From: Chrysophaeum taylorii
Taxonomy: Eukaryota > Sar > Pelagophyceae > Pelagomonadales > Pelagomonadaceae
DNA: 64,000 nt
NCBI GenBank assembly: GCA_029834535.1
Contig: JAQMWT010000388.1
Coordinates: 62,001-126,000 of the forward strand
Reading direction: 5' to 3'
The position numbers and the translations under genes are program-made. Shown here in pieces: positions 7,382 through 16,862 of the stretch (positions within the stretch are counted from its first letter, which is position 1; each line of letters opens with the position of its first letter). The notes beneath the pieces were generated by a model. That model made no database searches. It had not been told where the DNA came from and saw only the letters and a program-made list of their open reading frames with translations.

Positions 7382-10117
7382 TTACCACATGGTGTTTTGG
7401 AATGGAAAGAGATGCTGCTGCGAATCGGGGTCCGACGGCAGGAGCGGCGGCCACTCAAACTCCTCAATGGCTGCCGTAGGAAAGGGCGGCGAGACGTCGC
7501 GATGCCCTGGTGGAGTACTACGCGCATGGCGGCGCCAGCACATGGAGAGTGTCGCCCCAAACTCCGCATCCAAGTCAAATGCCCATTGGCAAAGCGGCGT
7601 GGCTGACTCGCGAGCGAGATCGATACCAATTTCGCACGCATCCTCGAGGAGCTTTGCTCGTCGAACGGTCGTGATGTGTGCGGCTTGATGATCGATGTCG
7701 CAATTCCGCGGTACAGAGCGCAGCGTTACATCGATTACCGCGGCAGTACGGCGGAGCACGTCGGCTACCGCATCAGCCGAGGTCACATCGCCCAAGTTCT
7801 GAAGTAGGCGCCACGCGAGCACGAGGGCGTGCGACCCGACAAAGTGATTCTGGAGAGAGCGGGTACGGCCAATCTCGTAAAGCAGAATGCCGTCAACGTC
7901 GACGTAGGTTGGCGTGAGAAATCGGGCTACCTGGGCGGCTACAAACTCCTGGAGTTGTCGAGTCGTGGCGTTGTTGCTATCAACACACCGAGCGACGGCC
8001 GCGTATTGGAGCACGTACCACCACGATTGCGAATTCTTTAAGGTTCGGTCCCGGCTGGTCGCAAGAGAGTCGAGGTACTTGGCGCACCATCGTTGCATGC
8101 CTATGGCGTCCCGTTGTGTCCAAGCCGTCGTACGTTCGACGAGGGCGACGGCATCGAGCGCGTAGGTCAGCTCTTTCATATAGCTCGCGCCGCCGCGATT
8201 CGTCGGCGCCGAACAGCGCGAGAACGATTTGGTCGGTGGCATGCGTGTTTTTGGGTCGAGGAACCATGCGCGCACAAGGCGAACGCTCTTTTCCGAGAAA
8301 CGAGGGTCCCCCGAGTAGAAGTGCGCCAGCGCGAACAGCGTCACATTCGACATCATCTCGTAGGCACGAGCAGCGCCGTCGAACGCCGCCGAGCTCGGCC
8401 GCCGCAGTTTGCCGCCATCTGAAGATGAGTGGTCCTCCCATGTCACCACGTCGTAGAGATGTGCAAAACCCTTGTGCGCACCGTCTATTCTTTTTTCTTT
8501 GGCGCCACGACGAATCGATAAATCGTTTGCGCCGCTCGACGGCTGCCTTGTTGTCCGCAGACTCGATCGGAAATGCTGCTCAGGATCATTGAAGTTCGCC
8601 GTGATCTCCCCGGGTCGCCAGTCCTCGAGTGGAGCGATACTCTGGAAATGGTGCACGGTGACACGCGGACGACGACGCAATGACTGGGGGCATCCTCTTT
8701 CGGAAGAGGCCGTGACTTTCTCTTCGTCGACCAAAGTCTCTCGGTCGACCGAGAGGTACGATTCAGCCATTTGGATCAACGCAGCGATTTGAATGCAATG
8801 ATGGTCAGTGGTCCCCCAGATCTGCCGTAGCATTGTATTTGATTGACTTTTGTGCACGTTGCACTCACGGCGCATCGCCTCCATGGAGAAGACGTTGAAG
8901 AAGAGTGGCTTGACAAAAACCGACGCGTCGCGGCTCGAAGAAACAATCGCACGGTTGATTGAGTCCAGTCGAATTTTCACCCCAAGATCTCGGGCGTCAC
9001 GCCGCTGGTGTCTGCTGCTGTAATCATCCCCGCTGACTGCGCTCTTCGTCCAGACGTCCGGCAGCCGGAAGACGACGGCTTCGTCGGTCGAGAGCGTCGC
9101 GTTCGCCGCCTCGTCGTCTACTTCCGGCAGTGATCGCCGACACACACTCGGCGGCTTGACCTTGCGTTTCACGCCAATGTACTCGCATTTCTTCTCAGCA
9201 CGAAAGACGGCATCGTGATTCCAGCTGTCCCAGACCCCGGGGACACCGAGCTTCCAAAGCATCGACACCTTAGGTCGGTGCCCGTACGGGACGGTCGGGT
9301 CGAAACGAAGACGCGCCGCGCTCGAAAAAGCGAGCTGCGGCTCCCCGCGCTCAGGGTTTGCGGCGAGACCAGGCGGAGCGTTGTCTCGCTTTCGTAACGT
9401 GGCGACCGTCGTCCGCACAAGAGGCACAGCGATGTACGCTACGTTTCGCAGCGCCGCCGCGTCGAGCTCGGAGACGAGCGCGCTCCACTTCTCAAGCGTG
9501 AAAAAGCAATTTCCGTCGAAGGGTAACGTCCAGGCCCAGCCGCGTCGAATGCCATGTCGCAAAGCAGTGTTGCGCGCGCCATTGTTGTTGATGACGTACA
9601 AGTTCTGGTTCAACTGGGCAAACTTTGGCGTGATCAGGTCTCCCCATTCGGACGGATGAAGCCCGTATGTGTCGGTCATTTGGTGCGCTCGGTACTCTGC
9701 GACATCGAACCGAATGGTGAGCACGTCGTGTCCGTACGACCGGATTAGGGACGCTGCCTTCTTCTCGAGCGTTTTGTTTAACCGATTGAGCACAAAGATT
9801 TTACGAGCTCGAGGAAGCGCTGGTTCATGTTGGAGAAGAAAACGCAGATTCTCGCGCAATTGATTCACATCGTGTCGCGGTGGCAGCGGATTGCCGATGA
9901 TTCGATACAAACCAATCGTGGGGCTTGCTTCTAAGAGTGGACCTCGGTCGTCGAGCTGCCACGGCGAGCTTTGGAGTGCGTGGCCCTTGTAACTCGACGA
10001 CTGTCCGGATCTCCTCTGCAATAAAGCAATTCGGGCGGCGACCTCGGTAACCTCCGCGGGTGGCGACGACGCGCCTACGACGACCGTCAGCGCCCGAATG
10101 ACTGGCCCACCCCTCAT
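7382..10117 (-). CDS. Fusion of a glycosyltransferase-like domain with an alginate-lyase-like (PL5/PF05426 type) domain
   Basis: 911 residues from the ATG at 10117 (in-frame ATGs go up to 10381, but that extension is unconserved-looking). The N-terminal half has IGLYRIIGNPLPPRH, an NLRFLLQHEP segment, KIFVLNRL and YVINNNGARNTALRHGIRRG followed by WTLPFDGNCFF; this resembles the nucleotide-sugar transferase fold of a family common in algae, with a D-G-N acidic site. The C-terminal half (about residues 570-830) has FDGAARAYEMMSNVTLFALA, FYSGDPRFSEKSVRLVRAWF and a pattern of helices typical of the alginate lyase alpha/alpha toroid. At the place where lyases carry Asn-Asn-His-Gly-Thr, this one reads KNSQSWW (near 695), and the RTRSLQNHF block lacks the usual Tyr spacing, so lyase activity is doubtful. 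Intronless. Family placement of the first domain is tentative. Confidence 0.72.
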   Translation of the reverse strand: MRGGPVIRALTVVVGASSPPAEVTEVAARIALLQRRSGQSSSYKGHALQSSPWQLDDRGPLLEASPTIGLYRIIGNPLPPRHDVNQLRENLRFLLQHEPALPRARKIFVLNRLNKTLEKKAASLIRSYGHDVLTIRFDVAEYRAHQMTDTYGLHPSEWGDLITPKFAQLNQNLYVINNNGARNTALRHGIRRGWAWTLPFDGNCFFTLEKWSALVSELDAAALRNVAYIAVPLVRTTVATLRKRDNAPPGLAANPERGEPQLAFSSAARLRFDPTVPYGHRPKVSMLWKLGVPGVWDSWNHDAVFRAEKKCEYIGVKRKVKPPSVCRRSLPEVDDEAANATLSTDEAVVFRLPDVWTKSAVSGDDYSSRHQRRDARDLGVKIRLDSINRAIVSSSRDASVFVKPLFFNVFSMEAMRRECNVHKSQSNTMLRQIWGTTDHHCIQIAALIQMAESYLSVDRETLVDEEKVTASSERGCPQSLRRRPRVTVHHFQSIAPLEDWRPGEITANFNDPEQHFRSSLRTTRQPSSGANDLSIRRGAKEKRIDGAHKGFAHLYDVVTWEDHSSSDGGKLRRPSSAAFDGAARAYEMMSNVTLFALAHFYSGDPRFSEKSVRLVRAWFLDPKTRMPPTKSFSRCSAPTNRGGASYMKELTYALDAVALVERTTAWTQRDAIGMQRWCAKYLDSLATSRDRTLKNSQSWWYVLQYAAVARCVDSNNATTRQLQEFVAAQVARFLTPTYVDVDGILLYEIGRTRSLQNHFVGSHALVLAWRLLQNLGDVTSADAVADVLRRTAAVIDVTLRSVPRNCDIDHQAAHITTVRRAKLLEDACEIGIDLARESATPLCQWAFDLDAEFGATLSMCWRRHARSTPPGHRDVSPPFPTAAIEEFEWPPLLPSDPDSQQHLFPFQNTMW

Positions 10118-11242
10118 TTTTTTCTGAGTTTCGTGCGATTGTTTTTTTCTCACGACTCGAAGCTTATTATTACAGAACTCGTCGGTATGTATGTATGGAT
10201 ACATAGAGGAATTGTGGAAGGACATATTATGGTCGGGGATTGAGTGTGCGATTTTTGCTGTGCCTCGGGCATTGCTGTCGTAAGGGCTTCTGGCTACAAC
10301 CAGAGATCTTCTAGGAAACAGTTCGCGGTAACGCTGCGCGTCTCGAGTCGCGGCCCTACGGTGAGCTTTTTCGGCCGCCATCGCAGCCTTCTAGCCGGAA
10401 GCGAGATCTTCGTTTTGAGTTGATGCCTTAACGTTGAGCGTGCCATCATATGCGCCCTCGTCCCCTTCACGACCGTTTGCGCGATCTTCGCTACAGGTCG
10501 CGGCCTTGCGCTACGCATCACTCACCGCCCTCGCAGTGTCGTTGCTTTCCGCCCGCAAGGCACGATCTTTGTTTCGTGTTGAGTTGCGCCTTTGCGTTGC
10601 GCGTCCCTCGCCGCTCTCGCATCCGCAGCTTCGTCGCCTCCCGGCCGCAACGCTCGTTCTCCGCCTCGAGTCGGGGCCATGCGCCACGCGTGCTTCGTCG
10701 CCTTCGCTACGACGCTTTGGCTACCACAGCCTCGTCGCGGGGACGTGCGTCTCTCTCGAGATCGAGCCGCTTTTGACGACGTCGTTGGTCCACTAGTTGC
10801 TGAGTCGTTGGCATCTTTTTTTTGTACGGCCGTGTTTCGTCCCATCTGTTGGTCCACGAGTTTTGCTGAAATCTTCGGACGGACGAGCGCAACCGAAGGC
10901 GAAGCGCGATTTTATACGAATTATAGGAAGAAGAACCGTTTCAAATGAATTTAAAGTCCGTCCGTTTGGCTCGAAAACGATTCGAAAGAAAACAAATCTG
11001 TGCGCGTGATGCTTACCCTGTATTGTTAAATTCTGTAGGCTGTGAATTCACAAAATTATGTGAGCCGTCCTTTCAAGATTTGTCGACGCCCGTTTTATCA
11101 CGAAAATGGTCGTCGTGGCAGCGGCGTGGAACTGCACGCTACCGTCTGCCATAGTTGGACAGCACGAGTAGTTCATTTGTTCGCGACCCGAGCAGGCACC
11201 TCTGTGCGACGCACCTACGAGTCGCGCGTGCGGCGCCACTGA
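10118..11242. repeat. Spacer with diverged direct repeats
   Basis: No convincing gene. Between about 10400 and 10760 there are related blocks about 155 bp apart, for example AGATCTTCGTTTTGAGTTG near 10404 and CGATCTTTGTTTCGTGTTG near 10562, each followed by a similar GTTGMGCGT-like stretch and a GCGCCCTCGTC/CGCCGCTCTCGC stretch. The strand-wise open frames here have no recognisable domain. The region also carries promoters for the two divergent flanking genes. Confidence 0.45.
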
Positions 11243-12517
11243 ATGGAGCGACGACTCCAACGAGTCTCCCTGTTCGTACTCATGGTGCAAATGCACGTCC
11301 TTCGACCAATCCGTGGCGTGACTCTAACCTACCCAAAAAAGAAACACGCGCTACAGTCGGAGCAGGCGCGCGACGAGCTGGCGCGCGACGCGGACGTCGG
11401 GAACCTGAACGGTACGGTGTGGAAACAGAGGCTCCTCGATGAGCTCGAGATGATCCGAAGGGTGCGCGCAGAAGCGCAGTTAGAATATGCATCGGAAGGC
11501 AGGCCCGTCGGCTCCAAGCCTCGCATGGGCGTGTGTATGACGGGCCAGATGGGCCGCTTCGAACTCACGTCCAAGCTCGAGAATCTCGTTGCAGTAAACC
11601 TGGAGCGCTACGCGATCGACATTGTCATGGTGCTCGCGCCCTGCGAAAAGAGCGAGCGCGTCGTATTTTCGAACCCCAAGTCCGACCCGGGTGGTCGCAG
11701 GGACTGGTCGGCAGAGTCGATTAAGGGGCATATCTTAAGGCGATTTCGGAATCGTCGCGACGACGACATGCGCATCGTCGTGGACGCGTCGAAGCAAGCC
11801 CAGAATCCCTTCATCAACCACGACTATCTCAAGATCAGCAACAAACCGGCTCTGGGGGCCTCGCGCGTCGAGTCCCACGTTCGGCAATGGCTGGCGCTAG
11901 TTCAGTGCTGGAAGCATTTTTCGATCCTCGAGCGCCGCGGCCCAGCGTACGACGTCTTTGTCAAAGTCCGCGACGATTCGTTCGTGTTGAAATGGTGGCC
12001 AATTCGCGAATCCGAGTACAAGAATCATGTTGTGATCAGCGAGTGCCTGGGTTTCGGCGGCTACAACGACAAGGTTGCCGTCGTCGACGCCATGTACGCC
12101 GAGACGTACTTTACCCGGCCAATATTCGATTACTACTTTCACTACGGCACGCTGCGGCTCAACAAAGGAAACCCGGAGTCGCTCCTCCGTGCCGTGTTGA
12201 ACAAGTATCTTGTGAGCGTGCGCCGCGTTAAGGTCGATAGCATGCCGATCTTTACCAACCGAATCGAGACCAGTAGCAATACGTCCGTGTGCTTTGTCTT
12301 TGATTCTTTCAAAGTAGGAAGGAATCCAGCATGTTGGCCCAAGAGTTGCCTCCTGCGCCAACAGCTCTATTGTGCCAAGTGCCCGCTGCTCCATCGCGTT
12401 TCGATCAACCTCACCGCGTACTTTGACGCCAGCCACGGACGCGAGTCGTGTCGAGGGCCAAACCACGCGGCGTGCAAGCTTCTGCGGAGACGGTTGCGCC
12501 GACATCAAAAGCATTGA
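11243..12517 (+). CDS. DXD-type glycosyltransferase-like protein (DUF7796-like)
   Basis: 424 residues. The core begins PRMGVCMTGQMGRFEL (about residue 93), a G-Q-x-R first strand typical of this nucleotide-diphospho-sugar-transferase-like family, and contains YDVFVKVRDDSF with adjacent acidic residues D244 and D245 as a likely metal/nucleotide-sugar site, then VISECLGFGGYNDKVAVVDA. A short hydrophobic segment (about 8-17, VSLFVLMVQM) near the N terminus may be a weak signal anchor. Cysteines in the last 70 residues could form disulfides, in line with a lumenal enzyme. It is the last member of the glycan gene run. Substrate unknown; the family name is an informed match, not a proven one. Confidence 0.68.
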   Translation: MERRLQRVSLFVLMVQMHVLRPIRGVTLTYPKKKHALQSEQARDELARDADVGNLNGTVWKQRLLDELEMIRRVRAEAQLEYASEGRPVGSKPRMGVCMTGQMGRFELTSKLENLVAVNLERYAIDIVMVLAPCEKSERVVFSNPKSDPGGRRDWSAESIKGHILRRFRNRRDDDMRIVVDASKQAQNPFINHDYLKISNKPALGASRVESHVRQWLALVQCWKHFSILERRGPAYDVFVKVRDDSFVLKWWPIRESEYKNHVVISECLGFGGYNDKVAVVDAMYAETYFTRPIFDYYFHYGTLRLNKGNPESLLRAVLNKYLVSVRRVKVDSMPIFTNRIETSSNTSVCFVFDSFKVGRNPACWPKSCLLRQQLYCAKCPLLHRVSINLTAYFDASHGRESCRGPNHAACKLLRRRLRRHQKH

Positions 12518-13212
12518 GTCGTGATGGCGCGCGAGAGCCCGCGGGGAAGGAAGCGCGAAGAGCGCAGAGAGCGATGTTCGACCGCCATCCGGTTTCTCGC
12601 CTCGCGCGCACTTCCGCGGACTACCGAAGTCTCCTCCTTGGAGCACGCGCTCCTCGTCTCGCTGCGCGACCCGCGTACGACTGCCCGCGCGCGCTCTGGG
12701 GCGCGCGCGCTTTTTCCGTGCCTCTTTCTCGTCGTGGCACATGCCAGCCAGCACGGATGGTCGCGCCCCATAATACTACCGACCGATGCGCGCGCAGGAG
12801 AATTCTTCGATCATCCGCGGCCGCGGTTTTGTTGTCGCGCGACTCGCGCCGACACAACAGAAGGGGACCGTCCGTCCATCCATCGACCGAACAGCAGTCG
12901 AAGAAGAAAAAGTTTCAACAACGAGCTTCGGCGGATACATAGCCCTGGCGCTCGAGCGGGTGTCGCCCCTCGGGCTTTCTAGAGTCGCCGCCGAGGCTGA
13001 CTGACCTGACCTGACCTGACCTGACCGCCGGGTCCTGCGTCATGATGGTTATAAGTATAATAAGATGGTTCCAGCTCTCTCTGCGGAGCGGAGCGCACGC
13101 AGCGCAACGACTTCGTTCTGTTTGGTTCGGATGTCCTCGTCGTCGTCGTCGTCGTCGCCGCGAACCAAAAATTTTAGAATGTTGCGCGCGAGCGTCGTGG
13201 TTTGAACATATG
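12518..13212. repeat. Spacer with a CTGAC pentamer repeat and a GTC microsatellite
   Basis: Five perfect CTGAC units occupy 13001-13025, and an impure GTC run lies near 13134-13158. No supported gene; the flanking genes converge here. Confidence 0.7.
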
Positions 13213-14758
13213 TTATGCCGCCTCGTCAGCAGCAGCAGCAGCAGCAGCGAAGTAGGCGATCCGGATGGCGTGATTGTCGGTGTCGGCGATGATGAGGTGG
13301 CCGTCGCTGGTAAAAAGGATCGACGAGGGATTTGAGAAGCGCGCTTGGGTAGGGTCGTCCTTGGCATCGAGGAAGCCACGCGAGAGGCGGCTCGCGGCTT
13401 CGTCGTCGGCGGGGAGGTCGTCCGCAGACACGTCCACGGCGTCGCGGAGGGGCCGGTCTCTGCCGCGCGGCGTGGGTTGTTCGCCCGAGGAGATGCCCGC
13501 ACCCCAGACTCGCTGGGTCCCCGCGAGCGTGGAAACGGTGCCTCGATCGGCGTCGTAGTACCGGACGAGATTATTTCCGGCGTCGGCGATCGCGAACGAG
13601 GCGATGGAAGTAGAAGTGGTCGTCGTGAAAGTCGTGGGTTTGCTTCTTCCGCGCGGGAAGGCGACGTCGGCGGGCGAGGAAAAGGCCGCCGCGGTGGGGT
13701 CGCCGTCCCGGAAGCCGTCGTCGGCGCCTCGTCCGAGGATTGTCGCAGACTCCCAAGTTTGTCCGTCGTAGACGAGGCGTCGGATCGCGTTGTTTCCGGT
13801 GTCGACGAGAACGAGGTCGATCGTGTCGCCGTTCCTCTCCGAGGTGCGGCTCGAGGCGATGCGGAGCATGGTAGGCGTATCGAAGCGTGCCGAGGCGTGC
13901 GCGCCGTCGGCGAAGCCGTCGACGCCCGACCTGCCGAGGGCGGTGTGCGCGCGATACGAGTTGAGGTCGACATCGCGGACGACGTGGGCGCCGGCGTCCG
14001 TAATCACAAAGACCCCAAAGTCGTTGAGTGCCACGATACCCGAGGGCACCTCGAGCTGCGCGTGGGGCCCGACGCCGTCGAGCACGCGGCTCTCGGCGCG
14101 CGTCGCGTTACCGACCACCGTCTCGACGCGCGCGGGCGTCTGGCCCGTCGCCTCGTCGAGCCGGCGAATCACGTTGTTTCCCGTGTCGGCGACCAGGTAG
14201 CTCGAAAAGTGGGTGTGGGTCGGGTTGGCGATGAGCGTGAGCGCCGTCGGATTCGAAAATAGGGCCTCCTCCGCGAGCCCGTCGAAGTGGCCCGAAAACC
14301 CCGGAACGCTCGTGTTGCTCACGAGGCCGTGCCGCGACCCGCCGGCGATCGTCTCCACGCACGCCGCGTACGCGCCCGTCGCCGAACCGCGGACGGGCAT
14401 CGCGACGAGCGTCAGTCGGCCTGCGATCGGTCGCGAGAAACGAATACGAAGACGTACGGATTGCATGGTTCCCAGAGTCGGCGAAAAGGAAGCTGCCGTC
14501 GTCGCCCTGGATGAGCCCGCGCGGTGAACGAAGCTTCGCGTCGCTCCCGCACCCGTCGACGAATCCGGCCTCGCTCTTGCTGCCAACCAACGTGTCGACG
14601 CTCGAGATGCGCCACGACGGCTCGGGCGAAGACACGCTCACCACAAACTCAGCTGGTGGTGCACGGCGGCCCGGCAACATGGGCGCCACGAACGCCAGAG
14701 CGCACAGCGACGCTAGGACTACCGGGGCCATGCGGGCCCACGAACCGTCGTCACCCAT
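13213..14758 (-). CDS. NHL-repeat beta-propeller protein with signal peptide; one 37-nt intron
   Basis: Exons on the minus strand: 14758-14458 and 14420-13213, giving 502 residues. Exon 1 starts with a hydrophobic leader (MAPVVLASLCALAFVAPML) and the first NHL repeat ending GDDGSFLFADSGNHAI. The frame then changes; removing 14421-14457 (GTACGT...GCAG) gives NHAIRRLTLVAMPVRG, exactly the NHL consensus NxIRrl. Further repeats carry VADTGNNVIRRL, VLVDTGNNAIRRL, AIADAGNNLVRYY and LIIADTDNHAIRI, each followed by a V-x-T-[LI]-[AL]-G strand. NHL propellers bind proteins, RNA or glycans; with a signal peptide this one is probably lumenal or secreted. A one-base error at the join would give a similar protein, but the intron fits the size class of the window. 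Confidence 0.85.
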
Positions 14759-15918
14759 ATCGGATAATATTACCTCTTATGACGACGACACCCAATTTCG
14801 ACCATGTTGACTACTTCTTGCCACACCCACTACTTAAAATAATTAATACCTTTATTACCATGGACTGGCGTATTTGTGAAATCGTCCAAATTACCACGGC
14901 CACCACCACTGCTTCCAGCTCGAGGAAGAGAGCAAGACGCCGCGGCCCGCTTTGCGAGAGATCCCAAGCTCTCGACCGAGCTCAACACTGCTGCCGAGAT
15001 AAGATTTCCGAGTTCGGAAGCAACCTCGTCGATGATGTGGACGTCGACTCCCCCGCCGCCAGCTCCAGCGCCGCTGGCCGCCTGACTTCTGCTGACCTTC
15101 CGGCCGTTGGTGGCACTGTCCAGTCGGAACTTGGCTTGCAAGCGACCTTCTTTTTCTCAAGACAGCCAGCCGTCTCTGAGGTCAAGGTAGGCCACAGCCG
15201 CGACACTCCTCGAGGAGAAGTTGTCCATGTTCGGACTTCCCCAAACTCGTGCCGACGACGACGACGACGCCAAGGTTATCTCCTCACTCATCCGCAAGCT
15301 CGAGGAGCAGGTTGGCACGAAGTTCCGGCTGTCCTGGGTCCCTGCGTCGGTCCGAAATTGAATTACCGGAGATGTTGAAGACGCGCCGCCCGAGAAGAAT
15401 ACGAACAAGAGAACGGACAGTCTCGCCATCTTTCGCTGCGAAGGCGAGGCCGACAAGTTTGCCTCCAATGCTCCTCCTCAGCCAAGGATGCATCTGAGTT
15501 CCTTGCCAACCTCCAGCCTCCACAGCCGCTAGACGTCTTGGATTCGGCGTGCCGCACCTACTGCGCATAATGTTTGATGTCCCAAGAGGGAGGGCCACAC
15601 GGAACCATTCTTTTTACACGACGTCCACAAAAGCTCCGGCTTCTGGCAAATTCGTGGGGAGCCAAGGTCGTCGTCGTCTCATGAAAATCCCCCCAAATTA
15701 ACGAAGCAGGCCCCGCGTCTGTCGCCACCACCACCATAGTGCCCAATTTCCGTTCAGGGTAGCTTGTCGTAATATGAGGGATCAGGAAGGATTGTCTATC
15801 AAGAGCCTCGCAAAAGGCTCGGCATCGGCCCACTGCGGTTTGCAGAAATCGCACCCCCCAAAAAAAAACATTAAATTACACCAGAACAACAAGAGGTAAT
15901 AATAATTGTCTGGGGATT
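14759..15918 (+). pseudogene. Unresolved, probably decayed coding fragments
   Basis: Several short stretches look coding on the plus strand but sit in different frames: EKLSMFGLPQTRADDDDDAK and then VISSLIRKLEEQVGTKFRL near 15218-15330, DSLAIFRCEGEADKFASN near 15418-15472, and SAKDASEFLANLQPPQPLDV near 15478-15535. I could not join them with clean GT-AG introns without meeting stops, and I do not recognise a family. It may be a broken gene or a multi-exon gene I cannot resolve. The tail to 15918 shows nothing else. Confidence 0.3.
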
Positions 15919-16653
15919 TTATTCAGCGTTGAGGCGGCGACGCTTGGCAGGCAAGTCGGGCGGGAGGTCGGGGAGCGTGATGTTGAGGAGCCAGCGGCGG
16001 CCGTAGACCGTGTTCATGTCGAGGGGGGGGTACTCCATCCCGCGGGGACCGTCCATTTCGAGGCGTTTTTCTTCGAACTTGACCTCGAAGCCGAGGGCCT
16101 CAAGGCGGCGCTGGCACTCTTGGCGGGATCTGAGGTCCTTGACCCATTCGAAGTGGTCGTTCGGCCGGCCGTACTGCACCTGGAAGCTGAGGACGTTGGT
16201 GGAGCCAACCATGTCGACCTGGGTCGCCATCGCGCGCGAGATGTAGCTCTGGCAGTCGTGGTCCTGGAGGAAGGCAAAGGTGTAGGAGGTGCTGGGGTTT
16301 TTGATCATCTTGGCCTTCACGTGCGTGATGGCCTTGCGCATGGACTCGGCGCCCTTGAGAAATACCTTTGCGCGGAGCGTGCGAACAAAGGTCGACGAGT
16401 CGTCGTCGCCGGCGAAGGTGATCTTTTTGAGGTCGCCTAGATCCAGGAGAAGCCAGTCGGCGATGGAGACGAAGTCTCGGAGTTCGACGTCGCCGGGAAG
16501 TGCGAGCGGGTCGTTTGGCGACGGGAGCTCGTACCACGCGACGATCGCGGCGGCCGTGTCGTGGGACCAGCATTCCTCGGCAACCTCGCTCGCCGTGATG
16601 GCGACCACGGGCGAATCCTTCGCCCACACTGGTTTGGAATGCACCGCCAGCAT
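15919..16653 (-). CDS. Conserved-looking protein of unknown function
   Basis: 244 residues, intronless. I do not recognise it. It is mixed alpha/beta in composition, without signal peptide or transmembrane helix, starts MLAVHSKPVWAKDSPVVAIT, and ends with a basic AKRRRLNAE that could be a nuclear localisation signal. Codon use matches its neighbours and the frame is clean, so it is likely real. It is divergent from the glucosidase II alpha gene, with about 210 bp between the two starts, which probably act as a shared promoter region. Confidence 0.6.
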   Translation of the reverse strand: MLAVHSKPVWAKDSPVVAITASEVAEECWSHDTAAAIVAWYELPSPNDPLALPGDVELRDFVSIADWLLLDLGDLKKITFAGDDDSSTFVRTLRAKVFLKGAESMRKAITHVKAKMIKNPSTSYTFAFLQDHDCQSYISRAMATQVDMVGSTNVLSFQVQYGRPNDHFEWVKDLRSRQECQRRLEALGFEVKFEEKRLEMDGPRGMEYPPLDMNTVYGRRWLLNITLPDLPPDLPAKRRRLNAE

Positions 16654-16862
16654 CGTTGTCTCCTTTTTTTGGAGAAGCGCGATGGGAATGTCGAACCTGC
16701 GAGTTTCGCCGAGTCAGGGAAAGCGAGCGAGGCTCGCAGAGACGCTGCGGGAGACTCGCACGTTGTTGCATCCTTGAAACGAATTTCGAACCTCATAATA
16801 ATGAGGAGGGTTGTTGTTGCGGTCGCCCCAACGGACGGGCTCACCTTCTTCTTCTTTCGAGG

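Noticed and set aside
13001-13025. CTGAC pentamer array as a CRISPR or regulatory array
   Set aside because: Units are adjacent with no spacers; it is a plain microsatellite.
14421-14458. Single-base sequencing error or frameshift in the NHL gene
   Set aside because: A 37-nt GT-AG stretch restores the NHL consensus at the same place, and introns of this size recur in eleven other genes; kept as a weaker alternative.
14759-15918. Remnant of a mobile element
   Set aside because: I looked for reverse-transcriptase, transposase, terminal repeats and target duplications and saw none; left as unresolved fragments.
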